From the NCBI GenBank assembly GCA_030015575.1, contig JASDDO010000006.1, positions 206,589,632 to 206,653,631 on the forward strand: a DNA stretch of 64,000 bases, in the 5' to 3' direction. This stretch comes from Agapanthus africanus. Taxonomy: Eukaryota > Streptophyta > Magnoliopsida > Asparagales > Amaryllidaceae. This document shows, piece by piece, positions 1-10,980 of the stretch (within the stretch, counting starts at the first letter, position 1; every line of letters starts with the position of its first letter). The position numbers were made by a program, and so were the translations under genes. Under the pieces are notes generated by a model, which saw nothing but the letters and a program-made list of their open reading frames with translations, was not told the origin of the DNA and searched no databases.

Positions 1-863
1 TCACACAGTGTTTTCTCCACATAGGACTTGGATATTATATCAGACATACTGGTTACTAGATCTATGGTTTTAGATCTAGATTTGGGTGGTTTCCCAATCT
101 GGGTACCTTGACAGCATTCTATGAGTATTTAGAATGGACGACTCCTGGCATGGTAGTGTACCTGCAGTTGATGGAGTCACCCTCTCTGAAGGTGTCTTAT
201 AGACTAAAGGGGAGAGGGATACTCATGATTGGCAGATCACTTGCTTGGACAATTGAGTCAATCATGAGATGTCAAGTACCACACCAGATGTTGTTCTTGC
301 ACTAGATGCAATAAGTTGATATTGATCCAATCCTGGAGAAACAGTCGGAAGCAGTTTTAGAACATAAGTGAATGTTCTAGGAATATGATAACGGCAGCCT
401 CCTTTAGGAGACAGTTATCATTCCAGGCTTCCAAGGTGACATGGACGACAAGGAGGTTGTCAGAGTTATAGTTTTCCTTCTGAGGAGGGGCAGTATTTTG
501 GACAGGTGGTCCAAGGCAATACTGAGGGAGGCTTGGCGCAGGATACTGATTAAGTTCGGTTGAAGATACAGTCTAAGAAGTTTGGATTTGGAGTTCATTT
601 ATGAGCTAAGTCCCATCAGACATCCAGACATTCTAAGACAGGTATTGCTCATTTCGGGAGATGGCTTTCTCCGTGATCTTGAGATATAGAGAGACATAGA
701 AAGAAACATCACAGCGGATCACTCACTGAGGCTATTCCTCGAACGCAAAAGTTTCACAAACGAGCTTTGTGAGACTGACTAGTAGAGGAGTTGGGTGTTC
801 GGTATCACACGGGCTGTGAGTATGCGGCATCGCAATAATTAGCCTTGAGTGCAAGTGGGAGAT
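1..863 (+). pseudogene. Decayed copia pol tail (end of reverse transcriptase and RNase H)
   Basis: Pieces of the copia C-terminus can be read in shifting frames. TTPDVV.ALDAIS near 265-310 corresponds to the usual TRPDVAFALSAISRY block, followed by SNPGE. A stretch near 405-480 resembles the RNase H block with GYTDASF. DSLTEAIPRTQKFHKRAL near 716-775 corresponds to the DPLTKALPR segment that usually ends copia pol. Stops and frameshifts occur throughout and no usable frame remains. The same decayed sequence stands in the same place in Copia-1 and Copia-2, so much of the decay predates their spread. Confidence 0.7.
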
Positions 864-1972
864 TGTTGGAGTTAGTGCCCTCAGAGTCAATTATTGGATC
901 ACAGGCACGTGATTGCAATGATTGAGGGAGGACCTATCCCAGTAGGACAATCATACTCGAGATGATAGTATGCTATCTGGTTTATCTTTATCATCGTGTA
1001 CTGCTTTAGGTGACCTGACATTTCGCTATTACACGTTGATAGAGCCCCTAGGATTCTTGCTTGACTGCCGGCAGTATGATGGCGATCATATACGTGGGAG
1101 CTGGTAGTCTATAAGCACATCCTTAAAAGGTCCCTAGTCGTAGGAGTTTCGAGACAGGGCATCGATACTCCATTAGTAGACTAGTGTATACAGTCGAGAC
1201 CCCGACGAGGGGCGGTGGCCGGTCTCACAAGCCACTGGTGTCAGTTGGTTCACCTAAGATGTATACAGGTGCTCATTGGGTTATGAGTACACCGGACAGG
1301 ACTCGCCGGGAACCTGCTAGTTGGTCTTATACCAGACGTCAGATAGCAGTTCCCTGGTGACATGTGTACAGGTTAGTTCATCGACCTGAGGATCGTCATT
1401 TGTCTCGTGTGAGTTCCCACTGTGCTTTGATTACTACCCTACCACGGCTCAAAGGAGTCGTACAAACAGGTTTTAGTTGGGTACAGTCCCGAGCCACATG
1501 GAGGCAGTGAGCGGATCTTCAGGGGTTCGTCTCTCCCGGTATTGGGGGTGAGGTCGCGCTGTGTCTAGGAGAGCCATTACGCAAAGCCCTCGGCCGAGGC
1601 AGGAGATTTACTGGTAGGTATTCCAGTAGTATCTCAGGGCGTTCTGGGCTACACTCCGACACGACTTGTACCGCTTTTGGGGGTCTGACTTTTACCAACC
1701 CCCTAGGCCCGCCATGCGATACTCATAGACGAACGGACCGGACTGTACGGATATTGTCACTGACAGGCTCAGTTGGGTGTCGGGGTGAGCTTCCTCATCG
1801 ACGTCCCTTTTGGTCAATAGCTGGTGGCCCGTCACGTATTGGCTAATACCTCTGACGTACTAGTGGTTAAATCCACAGCCATAGTATTGACGAGTCTTTA
1901 GAGTCCACCACACTTTCAGTTACTCAAGCTTTCGGGCGAAACGCTGTAGAGGCCGTATGGAGATATGGCAGG

Positions 1973-2345
1973 GTCCGATCAGATACGTGCGGTATTGCAC
2001 GGATCAGGATCGGACAGGTTTGTACTAGTGGCCGTATGATTATATGGCAGGGTTCGATCAGATACGTGCGGTATTGCACGGATCAGGATCGAACGGATTA
2101 TACTTGCCGGTTTTGGCTTAAGCCGGTCCTAGTTTAGTACAGTGTAGATTTTATCTCTTTTGCATTTGTATCCGGACGGAATACAGATGCGGGTGTGTAT
2201 GCACAGTATGGGGTTTTCCTGTAATCTATTACGGGACCAGTTTTCTGGAGTTGCCAGTTTGCATTCCGTTCCGGCCGGTTTTCCTTTGTTCTTTCCCGGC
2301 CGGACTTTTCTGATGGAGGGGGTAATTTGCAGTTTTGCAAATTAC
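1973..2345 (+). other. Hairpin ladder in the transcribed part of the copia LTR
   Basis: Inverted repeats in order: GTCCGATC/GATCGGAC (1973-2015) and its duplicate GTTCGATC/GATCGAAC (2052-2094), each with inner GAT/ATC and GTGC/GCAC pairs; a short GGCTTAAGCC element (about 2114-2126); GCATTTGTAT/ATACAGATGC (2162-2190); CCTGTAAT/ATTACGGG (2218-2235, one G-U); TCCGGCCGG/CCGGCCGGA (2270-2304); GTAATTTGCA/TGCAAATTAC (2322-2345). Hairpins stand at matching positions and similar spacing in the LTRs of Copia-1 (26762-27019, 34296-34553) and Copia-2 (49954-50209, 57783-58042), with different stem sequences. Function is unknown; an RNA structure in R-U5 is my inference. Confidence 0.65.
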
Positions 2346-2590
2346 TTTTGGTGGAGGTTTTATTTGTAAGATGTTTTATTATGAAAGCATCTTTTGATAC
2401 CTTTCTTATCCATCTTTATCATTTGCTTTTTGTTGATGAGATGGGATTAGGATTGATTTAGAGTTGATGTGAGTTTGTGATGATTATGTCTTGATATGGT
2501 CACCACTTCCTTTACCCTACACTCACCTCCCTTCTTATGGTTGCTATTCTCATTCCTCCACCATCATTCATTCTTCTCACTTGATGAAAA

Positions 2591-2665
2591 ATGGTAGAAA
2601 AAGAAAGAGAAGAAGAAAAAGAAAGAGAAGAAGAAAAAGAAAGAGAGAAGAAGAAGGAGAGAGTT
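2591..2665 (+). repeat. Purine-rich tandem repeat (about 18 bp unit)
   Basis: About three copies of a GAAGAAGAAAAAGAAAGA-type unit, followed by GA-rich sequence. It is specific to this copy of the copia LTR. It produces a lysine/glutamate/arginine-rich frame that is low-complexity rather than a gene. Confidence 0.8.
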
Positions 2666-3154
2666 CTTCATCTTGAGAGTTTCATCCATGATCTCTTTTT
2701 CTTGCTAGAAAAATGCAAGCACCATTTTTCTATTCTTGATTCCTCCATCACCATGGCAACAAACCCCAAAGAGACATACCCTCTACACTACACATTCTAC
2801 AGCATATCTTGAGCATGTCGAGTTGCCGGCTTCATGCGCGAGTTGCCTCGGTATTGAGGCGGGAGCCCGTAAAAGAAGAAGGCGATGTGGTGCCCTTTCC
2901 GGCGAGGAGGCGACGATGTGGAGGCAACACTTTCCGCGGGAGATCAGGACGATGACGAGAAGACCGGAGGACTCGGATCACTCGGTATACTTCTCACCCT
3001 ATCTCTTGATTGCTAGTATAGGTTAATGGTAAACGATCCGGGTTTTTCTTTGTCCACGGTAGCGCCGGTTTCCGAGTAAGGAAAATTTTTTATTCCACAT
3101 TTTGGCCTCGAGCAAGAGGCCGAGGCGCTGCCGTGGCGCTGCCGTGGCGCAACA

Positions 3155-4123
3155 GGACACTCAAGTTCTATGATTTTGATGTGTCGTTGATGGACATACG
3201 TTGGTTGATATCTTCATAGTTATTTGTATATGCTTTCATGATACTTACATGCATGATGTTGTTGTGTCATTGATGGACACGTAGATGTTATCCACATGCT
3301 GATAGACATTGATTATATTGTTGGCACATATCCAGATACGATCATCCTAGATATCCTAGTATTACCTTTATGATATAGCTGACCTAGGAATCATTGTTTA
3401 TTTCGATTTCTACCTGATGATGTTTTCTAATCACGAGTTGGCAACTCACCTCCATTGTGCCACGGTTCTTGCAGGTTGACCGCATGGATCAGTAGCGGCA
3501 TCGCTGGCATACATCTTGCATTCGGGTGATTTTCTTTGGAAGGTAGTACATATTGTATCGTGCCACCCTTGTATTTATTATTCCTGTTGTATCTAGTTAA
3601 CTCCATCAATCAGAAACTAGTTTTTGTATATGTAGTAAGACTTAGCAAGACTTGTAGTTGCGAGACTTAGAGCGATGGGGTATATGTTCGCTTGGTGGGT
3701 TGATATCTTGCTTTATTCATTATTCTTTGTGTTGATCTTCACCGTTTGGAGTCGTATACATATATTTCCGCGTGGTTGTGATTCCGCCGATTGGCGAAGG
3801 GCTAGCTCCCGCTTGGGGATGCCTTTTATATTATCTTATGTATGTGTTTTTGGATCAAAATATATAAAAGAGGTGCTGCCCAAATTTTTAAAAGACGAAA
3901 CTTGTTTTCCAACTAGTAGATTCCACTTGCATCTTTCATGTTCCATTATATATGCATTTAAGAAAACTTTTGATTTCACCATACCTTTATTTCAAAACTT
4001 CACCTCTCCTATTTTCTTAAAAAAGGTTTAGATTGCTGGGCTTCAGCTTACTTAATTTATGTTGCGCCTTTAGATGTTGCGTGATTTAAGTGCCGGTAAC
4101 GAACTAAATTTCGGGTCGTGACA
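3155..4123 (+). repeat. Gypsy(+) 5' LTR, right-hand remnant
   Basis: Matches the last ~970 bp of the 3' LTR, including the conserved block CACGAGTTGGCAACTCACC, a TTCTTGCAG acceptor-like site just before GTTGACCGCATGG, and the terminus GGGTCGTGACA. The rest of this LTR lies left of Copia-0, beyond the window. Confidence 0.85.
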
Positions 4124-4127
4124 AAGT

Positions 4128-4145
4128 TGGTATCAGAGTGCTAGG
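4128..4145 (+). other. Primer binding site (initiator tRNA-Met type), Gypsy(+)
   Basis: TGGTATCAGAGTGCTAGG, four bases after the LTR terminus. It corresponds to the complement of the 3' end of plant initiator tRNA-Met, the usual primer of gypsy chromoviruses and copia elements. Confidence 0.85.
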
Positions 4146-5999
4146 TTTAACCTTGGTTCGAGTCTAGGTTTGACTATGTGGAGTCTGGGGAGTAAATACT
4201 TCGGAACATAGGCTTGACCTTACGGAACTTAGACTTGAACAAGAGGGTATTAGACCCGAACTTTCATTACATAGGTTGACCATGATTGATGGAGTAGGTA
4301 ACTCAAGTAGGGTGACGTACCGTGCGTATGTTCCACGGTATACTTACGATACGATACTCTGCTTGAGTGACCTTAGGATGTACATATCTTGAGTTCTGTG
4401 ATTCTCTTCGTTCCCTTGATCATACATCCATTTGAGATCCTTGATTCTATTCGTTTCCATGATCATACTCTTACTGATTCCGTTCCTCCTTATGATCATG
4501 TATCCATTCTGGATCTGTCGATTCCTTTCATTCCTTTGATCTGTTTTCATCGATACATACTTGAGGTTCCTGAAACCATGGTTTGAGCACAGATTGAGCT
4601 GCCGCTAGTGATGTGGTCAGGGCGAGCTCGTCATGGATGAGGACTGACCATCATGTTTTCTTGTGATAAGGGGACATATCGATTTAGTGTTTGTGTTGCG
4701 ACCTCTCGTTTGAGGCGAGTGTTCGTTTTTGCACCGGATGATCGGGCCATTGTTAGAGGCTTCCTGTTGTTAGGGGACTGTTGATGTACAGCCTATCTCA
4801 GAGATTGTGATGTCGTCTACCTTGTAGACAGATAACCCATCTGTTGCTGAGATTGATGGAATGTCGCTTCTAGAGCTTACGAGCTGAGATCGCTGGATCT
4901 TCCTGGCAGAGATGCGACAGAAGATAACTAGTCTATCTTGAATTGAGCGACTGAGATGATTCGTCGAATTTGATGTGCCGACACAGGCTCGATTGAGTTG
5001 AAGATTTCCAGTGTGGAGAATCTTATTAAGATCTAGAGTAGATCAATCAAGAGATGACGTTGTTTGTTGGATGATCGATAGGAGATCAGTAAGTTGACCA
5101 GCTTCGATAGAGGACCTCACTCAGAGGCATTGTGAGTTGATCGAGAACGGACGAATAAAGTGTATTCCTCCGATGATTGGGACGAGTTCCCAAGGACGTG
5201 TTTAGCTAGATATCTTCTACAGAGTAATGAAGATACCGAGTTCGTAATTTCGAGTCCGTGTTAGAGACTCTGGATTGACTGTAGCCAAGAACAATTGCAG
5301 TACACAGATAGCATGACGTGACGTCGAAGCGGACGATAAGAAAGACGAGTGGAACAAGAGGTTCATGAGAGATGTTAACGAGCTGTTGTTACTCCCCGTT
5401 GAGATTAGAGATCTGATATGTATACAGAGGCGTTGGGATACGGCCAGTTCCTAAGGAAATGTTGTGCTGAGAACGCAGATGTCCAGAAAACGAGAAAAGA
5501 TTATGCAAGAGTCCAGCCTCTGTACAGTTTGGCAAAGGAGAGATCGGAAGTGACCTTGAGCTGGTTCCTTCCAGGAAACTGCTGCGATAACAGATGCACC
5601 GAGGATCAGTCGTGTCATGTGTATTTAGAGGGCCAAAGGCCGACAGCAGTGACGCGCTGCTTTACTAGTGGTCATGGTAATTGGGCGAGAGATGATCAGA
5701 GGAGTGTCAGAGCGGAATCGTTTCTGTTAGTACACATGACCGTGCCGACGAGCCGATGTATTACGAGATTGGTGATCCACAGAGAAAATGAAGACCCAGA
5801 GACAGAGAACGCCAGACCATGAGCAGGAGGCAAGCGGATGTTCTTGCTCTGCTAGTTTTGGGCGCACCGACATTTTACGATATTGTAGGAGGTATACCTC
5901 AATGTCATTTGTTGCGATTTGCGTTTGTGATCCGAGTATCACGTTTATCTTGCTTGGATTTGAGTTTTGATGATTGAGTTTCATGATATTGTTTTCGTG

Positions 6000-7080
6000 C
6001 ACCATAGCTGCACCTACTGGGTGTTTACATTTTTATGCATAGTTATTACACTTGATATATGTTTTATAAATTGTTGTGTTGCTTTATGATTTATGCATAT
6101 TTATTGCACTTGATGTCGATTTTGTGCCTTGGTTGCACGTGTTTATGATTTCATGGATTTCATACAGTTGATTTGATTTTGTGCATGTAGTACGCACTCG
6201 ATTTGATTTTTGCACTCGGTATAGCTCACATGTGCTTGCAGTGCATTGATACGTGTTTTGTGCACGCAGTTGCACACGTTTATGGTTTTATACACCTTGG
6301 TACACTCGGTGTTGTTTTTATACACATTTGAGTTAATGATGAGTTTCCGTGCATTTGTTGCACTAGATTTTTACGCCGTGCATTGGATGCACCGGATTTG
6401 TATTTCGTGCACTGGATGCACCCGATTTGTATTTTATGCATTTGTTGCGCCAGATTCCTATTTCGTGCATTAGTTGCACTAGAATTGCATTTCATGCATT
6501 TGTTGCACCAGATGGGTATTTCGTGCATTAGTTGCACTAGATTTGTACTCCGTACATTGGTTGCACCCGATTTATGTTTTTGAGAATTTGTTTTACCAAA
6601 TTTATGTTTTGTGCGCGTTTTCCCTTGACGCTCGTTTTCGTGTGCTTTACCTCGCTAGGCATTTATACGGACCTGACGGGCCTGGGTTGGATTTTTGCGC
6701 ATATTAGATGCTTAGTATTAGATTTTGTACGCATCAGATGCACTTGAGTTAGATTTTATTCGTGCAAGTTGGATGCACTTGATTTAGATTTCATTCGTGC
6801 ATGACGGATCCACTTGATTTGGATTTTCGCGCATGTTGGGCACATGATATGAGATGTGATTTTGTGCACACCGGATACACTCGATTGGGATTTTCATTCG
6901 TGCAGTTTAGTTGCACTGGGTTGAGATTTTCGTGCACAATAGATGCACTAGATGTTGTTGTCGTGCACACCCGTTGCACTGGACCGATGCATTCGTTCAC
7001 ATCCATTGCGCTTAGTTTTTCTTTTGTGCATATTGTGACACTTGTATTTGGATTTGATTTCAGTACGAACCAGACGCACG
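6000..7080 (+). repeat. Degenerate array of ~30 bp units carrying GTGCA...TGCAC dyads
   Basis: More than twenty imperfect units of the type TTTCGTGCATTGGTTGCACC, spaced about 30 bp, most with a short dyad GTGCA-N(4-8)-TGCAC. The clearest block is 6355-6570. A related array lies at 42755-43150 in Gypsy(-), in the reverse orientation as expected. Frames through it give repetitive cysteine/histidine-rich peptides that are by-products of the repeat. Confidence 0.75.
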
Positions 7081-9092
7081 TGATTATTGGATACGCCTTT
7101 TGGGGATGATTTTTCTCTTGAGCACATTGTTTTCATGATGGGCACTATATTAAGTGGTAGCCGAACAGGACTGGTCTGAGAACAGTACCTGAGTACTTAC
7201 ATGCATTAAAAGTTTACCAAGTGGTTTTCGAAAAGGAGCTATAGTCTCGCTATTTCTTACGTGTTCGCGAGCGACACGAACGTTTGCAAAGGAAAATCTT
7301 TTGGGATGTTTATAAACGGCGGAACGTATATTTGAGCAAAACATATATGAACGTGCCGTGAGTTACGCATCACACGGCGATCCAGAAAAGATTTTTCATA
7401 TGTTTTATTCATGTTTTAAAAGCTTCTTCCAAGGATTCGTACTATACCCGTATTATAGTATTTGACTAGTGCATATTGGATTTCAGTAGTAGATTTTGAG
7501 ATCTGCATCTCCATTGTAACTCCGATGATTTGCTTGATGCTTGAAGGAGTACGATTTTGAGTTCCGTACTCGTTTTCAGGCGCACACGATGCGTTGTGTT
7601 ATTTCGATATCTTCCGTGATTTCGAAGCCTCGTTGATTTGAGCAGATTATTGAAAAGTTTTAGTATTTGGGGGTTTAAATTTAAATTCGGGGACCGAATT
7701 TATTTAGGGGGGAAGATTGTAACATTTCAGAAAATATAAAATATTATTTTTGGAATTTAATATTAAAATAATATATTTCGCGAAAACTACCCGATTTGCG
7801 AAATTCGGGTTTTCGTAAAATAGTATATATATATACCAATATTTGTGAAATAATTGGAGATTAAAATGATTTATTCATTTAAAAATATATTTATCGGATT
7901 TGGCACTTTTATAATTAATTATATGCAGTTTGAATAAAAATTGATTAGTGCACTACTAATCGCGATTAAGCCAAATCCGTGTTTCTATATTTTTTTCATG
8001 GTTGGTGCAATATGACATGTTGCATTTTTGTTGCATGTTGTTTCAATGGTATTTGTTGATACTTGGCTTTAGAGAAAAGAAAAAAAAGAGAAAAGGGAAA
8101 AAGAGTGAATTATTGGAGAGAGAGCGTAAGTCATGGCTTGTGAGAGGGTGAGAATAAGAGAGAGAGATGGAGAGGGCTGCCTTCATTTCCGCTCCCCATT
8201 ATTTTCTTCAACCCCTTCATCTTCAAGATACCATCACTTCTACCCTCATGATCCATCACAAAATCCTCACCAAAACCCTATACTCCCTTCATTAAAGTTG
8301 ATCCCCACCTCATCCTCAACACTTTGGACCTTTCAAAGTTTGATTTTGAAGAATTTGAGAAAGTCAAGAAAATTCTTGAGTTGTGAAATGAGGTATTTCC
8401 TACACCATTAGCTTAGTAATTTAGTTGCTTTAGTTTCTATTTTAGTTTAGAATTGGTTTAGTGAGGACTAGTGGTCTTGGAAATTTCCAAGATGGGCTTT
8501 TAGGGGATTTATGGTTTGTTAAGGTGTAAGTAGTGACCACAAGCTTGTTAGTGTATTTCTGGACCAACACTTTGCATAGAAAACCCACGACTTAGAATTG
8601 TTCCATGTCGGTTTAGTGGTATTTTATAGCCAACAGGGTATCAGGAGCTATCTGGGGCATTTTAAAGGAAATCCAGCAAATCCATGGACCTAGGCAAATG
8701 ACTAGAAGACCACCATCTAAATACGAGACCATTCTACGTCAACATGGCCGGCGAGCTCGGATGATGGGGCACTGTCGCCGGATTTCCAGTGGGCAATGGG
8801 GTTGGGTTTTTGGCTGTAGCTCCTAACCCCTGTAACCTGTTACCTGTACTTGCTAGTTTAATCCCAATTAACCTGAGGTGAAACCTGGGAGTGATTTCCT
8901 AAGTTGCTGAATATGGTATTTCTGATTTATCAATTTGGGATTTGATATTTGATATTGTATTGGGTCGTTTGATGTTTGTACGTCAACGACAAGGGTTGTT
9001 TGGTTGCTTTTGCATTCGTAGGCTATAAGTTGTAACCTATGAGCGCACCGTGTGCCATATTGGTTTTTCCGGACTTGATTTTAATAGCATTG

Positions 9093-10890
9093 TGATTGAT
9101 CTTAATTTCGGATGTCGGTTTAGAAAATGAATAGAATTCACAACCAAAAATATTTTGACCGCAGTCAATAATGGTGTCGAATATAGCGCGTTAGCGAGTG
9201 CGGATCGTCCACAGGGATTGCGCGATTCGTTCGTATTTTGATTTGTTTGAATCGAAACTTTAAGAGAAAGAAAACAAACAATTCATGATTTATAGTTGAA
9301 GTTCAAGAATTAGAAAATCTAGATCTAATAATAAGAAAACGATAAAATCAAGAATTGAGAGTTCGATGATTTTTCCAACCAAATATCAAGAATCTAAATG
9401 AGGCTCGTAGGAATCGATCGGATCTATAGATGTGATGTAATCTAACAATGACGTATTCTTATCCATCGATGAATTGATACTACATCGATGATGATCGAAG
9501 AGAATTAGGGATTTCTAGTGAAACTAGGGTTTCATCATTTATCCCTTGTTCCTTCGTCGATATCATTCACATTCTAGCCTCTAGTAAATTTATGAAACGA
9601 TCGTAGATCCCTAATTTCGAGCGATCACAATCAAGAAAGCATCGCAACGAAACTAGGTCATCGATTCTTCAATTTGCTAGGGTTTACAAAACTCGTAGGA
9701 CTTAAGAATCGTTTTAAGATTTGTTACATCAGCATTCGATTGATCGTCTCGACTCCTTTACGAGCGGAGTTTTACTCAAACACCACAACAAGAACTACAA
9801 TTACAAATTGAGATCGAATCATGATGCAAGAATGTAAAGAAAGCGAGATTAACAAATTTCACCTTTTATTTATATCAACAATTCCGTTACAATCACTTAA
9901 GAACTACAAGAGGAAGAACTCGATCGTCGATTTGGCTTCGCTCGGCTCCTTGAGTCGCGGATCGGCTTGGATCACTTGCTCGATTGAAGATCGGCTCCGC
10001 TCCTAAAAGGTTGAAGGCTTCTCGCTTGATTTGGTACTCGGGATCTTGAATTTGGATTGGAATTAGGGTTAGGGTTTCGCACAAGTTGTCTCACTCAACT
10101 TGTGGAAGGAAATTGGGGAAGATGATTTTGGAAGGATTAAGGAAGAAGTTTAACCCTAGGTCTAGGCTTCTATTTATAGACTTCCCAAAACCCTAGATCT
10201 AGGATTTGAATTTTGAATTTCCCTCCAAAAGTTAGTTAGAGGGAGAGTCTTCTAGAAGTAGTTAGTTAGGAGGGAGCTTCTAGAAATAGTTTGTTAGGAG
10301 CTTAATTAAGATTAGTTTTGCTTAATGATCTTTGCTGATCTGGTAGAAGCTTCGAGAGTTCTCTGGAATTTGAAGCATGTGAAATGAATGTGGGCCTTGA
10401 GAGAAGAATTATGCACTGAAAATGGGGACTTGATGACGTCACCTAGCCGCGGATCCGCGGCGCAAGCAGGCTCCCGCCGCAGATCCGCGGCGCTATTGAA
10501 GCCTTGGGGCTTGGGCTTTCTGGCACATGCTTGGGCTGATTCTTGGGCCCTTTTCTGATATGTTTAATTATGTAATTCCTTCTGTATTGCTACCAGCTCT
10601 CAGGTCTTTGAGTTGGCGTAATGTTTGATCAGCAAAATGATAATTTTGCTCGTTCTTCTGGAATTTCCTGCACAATTTCTCGAGACAAGTGTTGCGCAAT
10701 ATAGGGATGATATGATGCCATAAAATAAAGTCAATTTCCTTAGAAATGCCGGTTTTAATGTCTAACACATGCAATCTGATATTTAACGACTGGTTTGCTA
10801 ATATGTGTTATATGAATGCCGAACACTTCTAGATGAGTGCAAATGATAGGGAAATTGCCGGTATAAAGATGCAGTATTTTCGACTGATCA
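9093..10890 (-). mobile_element. Athila-like solo LTR inside the Gypsy(+) LTR
   Basis: Aligns from end to end with the LTRs of the Athila-like element at 16175-25324, starting TGATTGAT and ending TTTTCGACTGATCA, but is clearly more diverged. Flanks are CATTG (9088-9092) and CATTC (10891-10895), a 5 bp target duplication with one mismatch. It lacks PBS and interior, as expected after LTR-LTR recombination. It contains a perfect palindrome GCCGCGGATCCGCGGC (10446-10461) and a near copy at 10476-10491. Confidence 0.85.
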
Positions 10891-10915
10891 CATTCCGACT
10901 GTGTATCTATTGTAG

Positions 10916-10980
10916 GTACCTTCGCGTAGATTCCGAGACGACGAAGCACATCGACTATGGCTGAACAAGGAGTTCCGCAG
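10916..10980 (+). other. Putative leader exon cassette in the gypsy LTR
   Basis: Sixty-five bases bounded by TATTGTAG (acceptor-like) and GTGAATAG (donor-like). The corresponding places in two other gypsy LTRs have the same arrangement: 60935-61008 (AAATTCCAG / GTGAGTAG) and, on the minus strand, 47809-47740 (ATATGTAG / GTGAGTAG). The insides have diverged apart from a GTAGA.TTCG-type core. Splicing is inferred from the sites only. Confidence 0.45.

Larger units (their letters stand above)
1..3154 (+). mobile_element. Copia-0: 3' end of a copia-type LTR retrotransposon, truncated by the window edge
   Basis: Homologous over its whole length to the 3' ends of two fuller copies in this window (Copia-1 and Copia-2). 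It has a decayed pol tail, a purine tract (AAGTGGGAGA, 853-862) and an LTR running from TGTTGGAG to GCGCAACA. The sequence after it (from 3155) matches the middle of the gypsy LTR at about 12506, so Copia-0 inserted into the 5' LTR of Gypsy(+). The left part and the first target-site copy lie outside the window; the expected right copy would be GGACA at 3155-3159. Confidence 0.85.
864..3154 (+). repeat. Copia-0 3' LTR (2.29 kb)
   Basis: Begins TGTTGGAG directly after the purine tract and ends GCGCAACA. It aligns throughout with the LTRs of Copia-1 and Copia-2. It is longer because of a 79 bp duplication of a hairpin unit (1973-2094) and a purine-rich repeat near 2600. It carries the hairpin series described at 1973-2345. 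No open frame in it looks genuine. Confidence 0.85.
4124..7717 (+). other. Gypsy(+) non-coding interior
   Basis: No gag, protease, reverse transcriptase or integrase motif is readable on either strand. The longest frame (5418-5822, 134 codons) shows no known motif. Parts of the interior match the interior of Gypsy(-): the leader near 4590-4660 and the block 7140-7400. This suggests a family whose interior is non-coding in both copies rather than two independent losses. The last 14 bases (7703-7716) are a purine tract ending GGGGGGAAGAT. Confidence 0.7.

Noticed and set aside
2591..2812. Lysine/glutamate-rich frame at the purine repeat as a peptide gene
   Set aside because: It is a low-complexity tract present only in this LTR copy.
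4128..4145. TGGTATCAGAG sites as tRNA gene fragments
   Set aside because: Each lies just inside an LTR terminus and is a primer binding site; no cloverleaf surrounds it.
5418..5822. 134-codon frame in the Gypsy(+) interior as a gene
   Set aside because: No known motif, no supporting neighbour, and it lies in a region where the family is non-coding.
6246..7109. Cysteine/histidine-rich frames over the dyad array (also 42746-43153) as small proteins
   Set aside because: Both strands give similar frames because the DNA is a short repeat; this is a composition effect.
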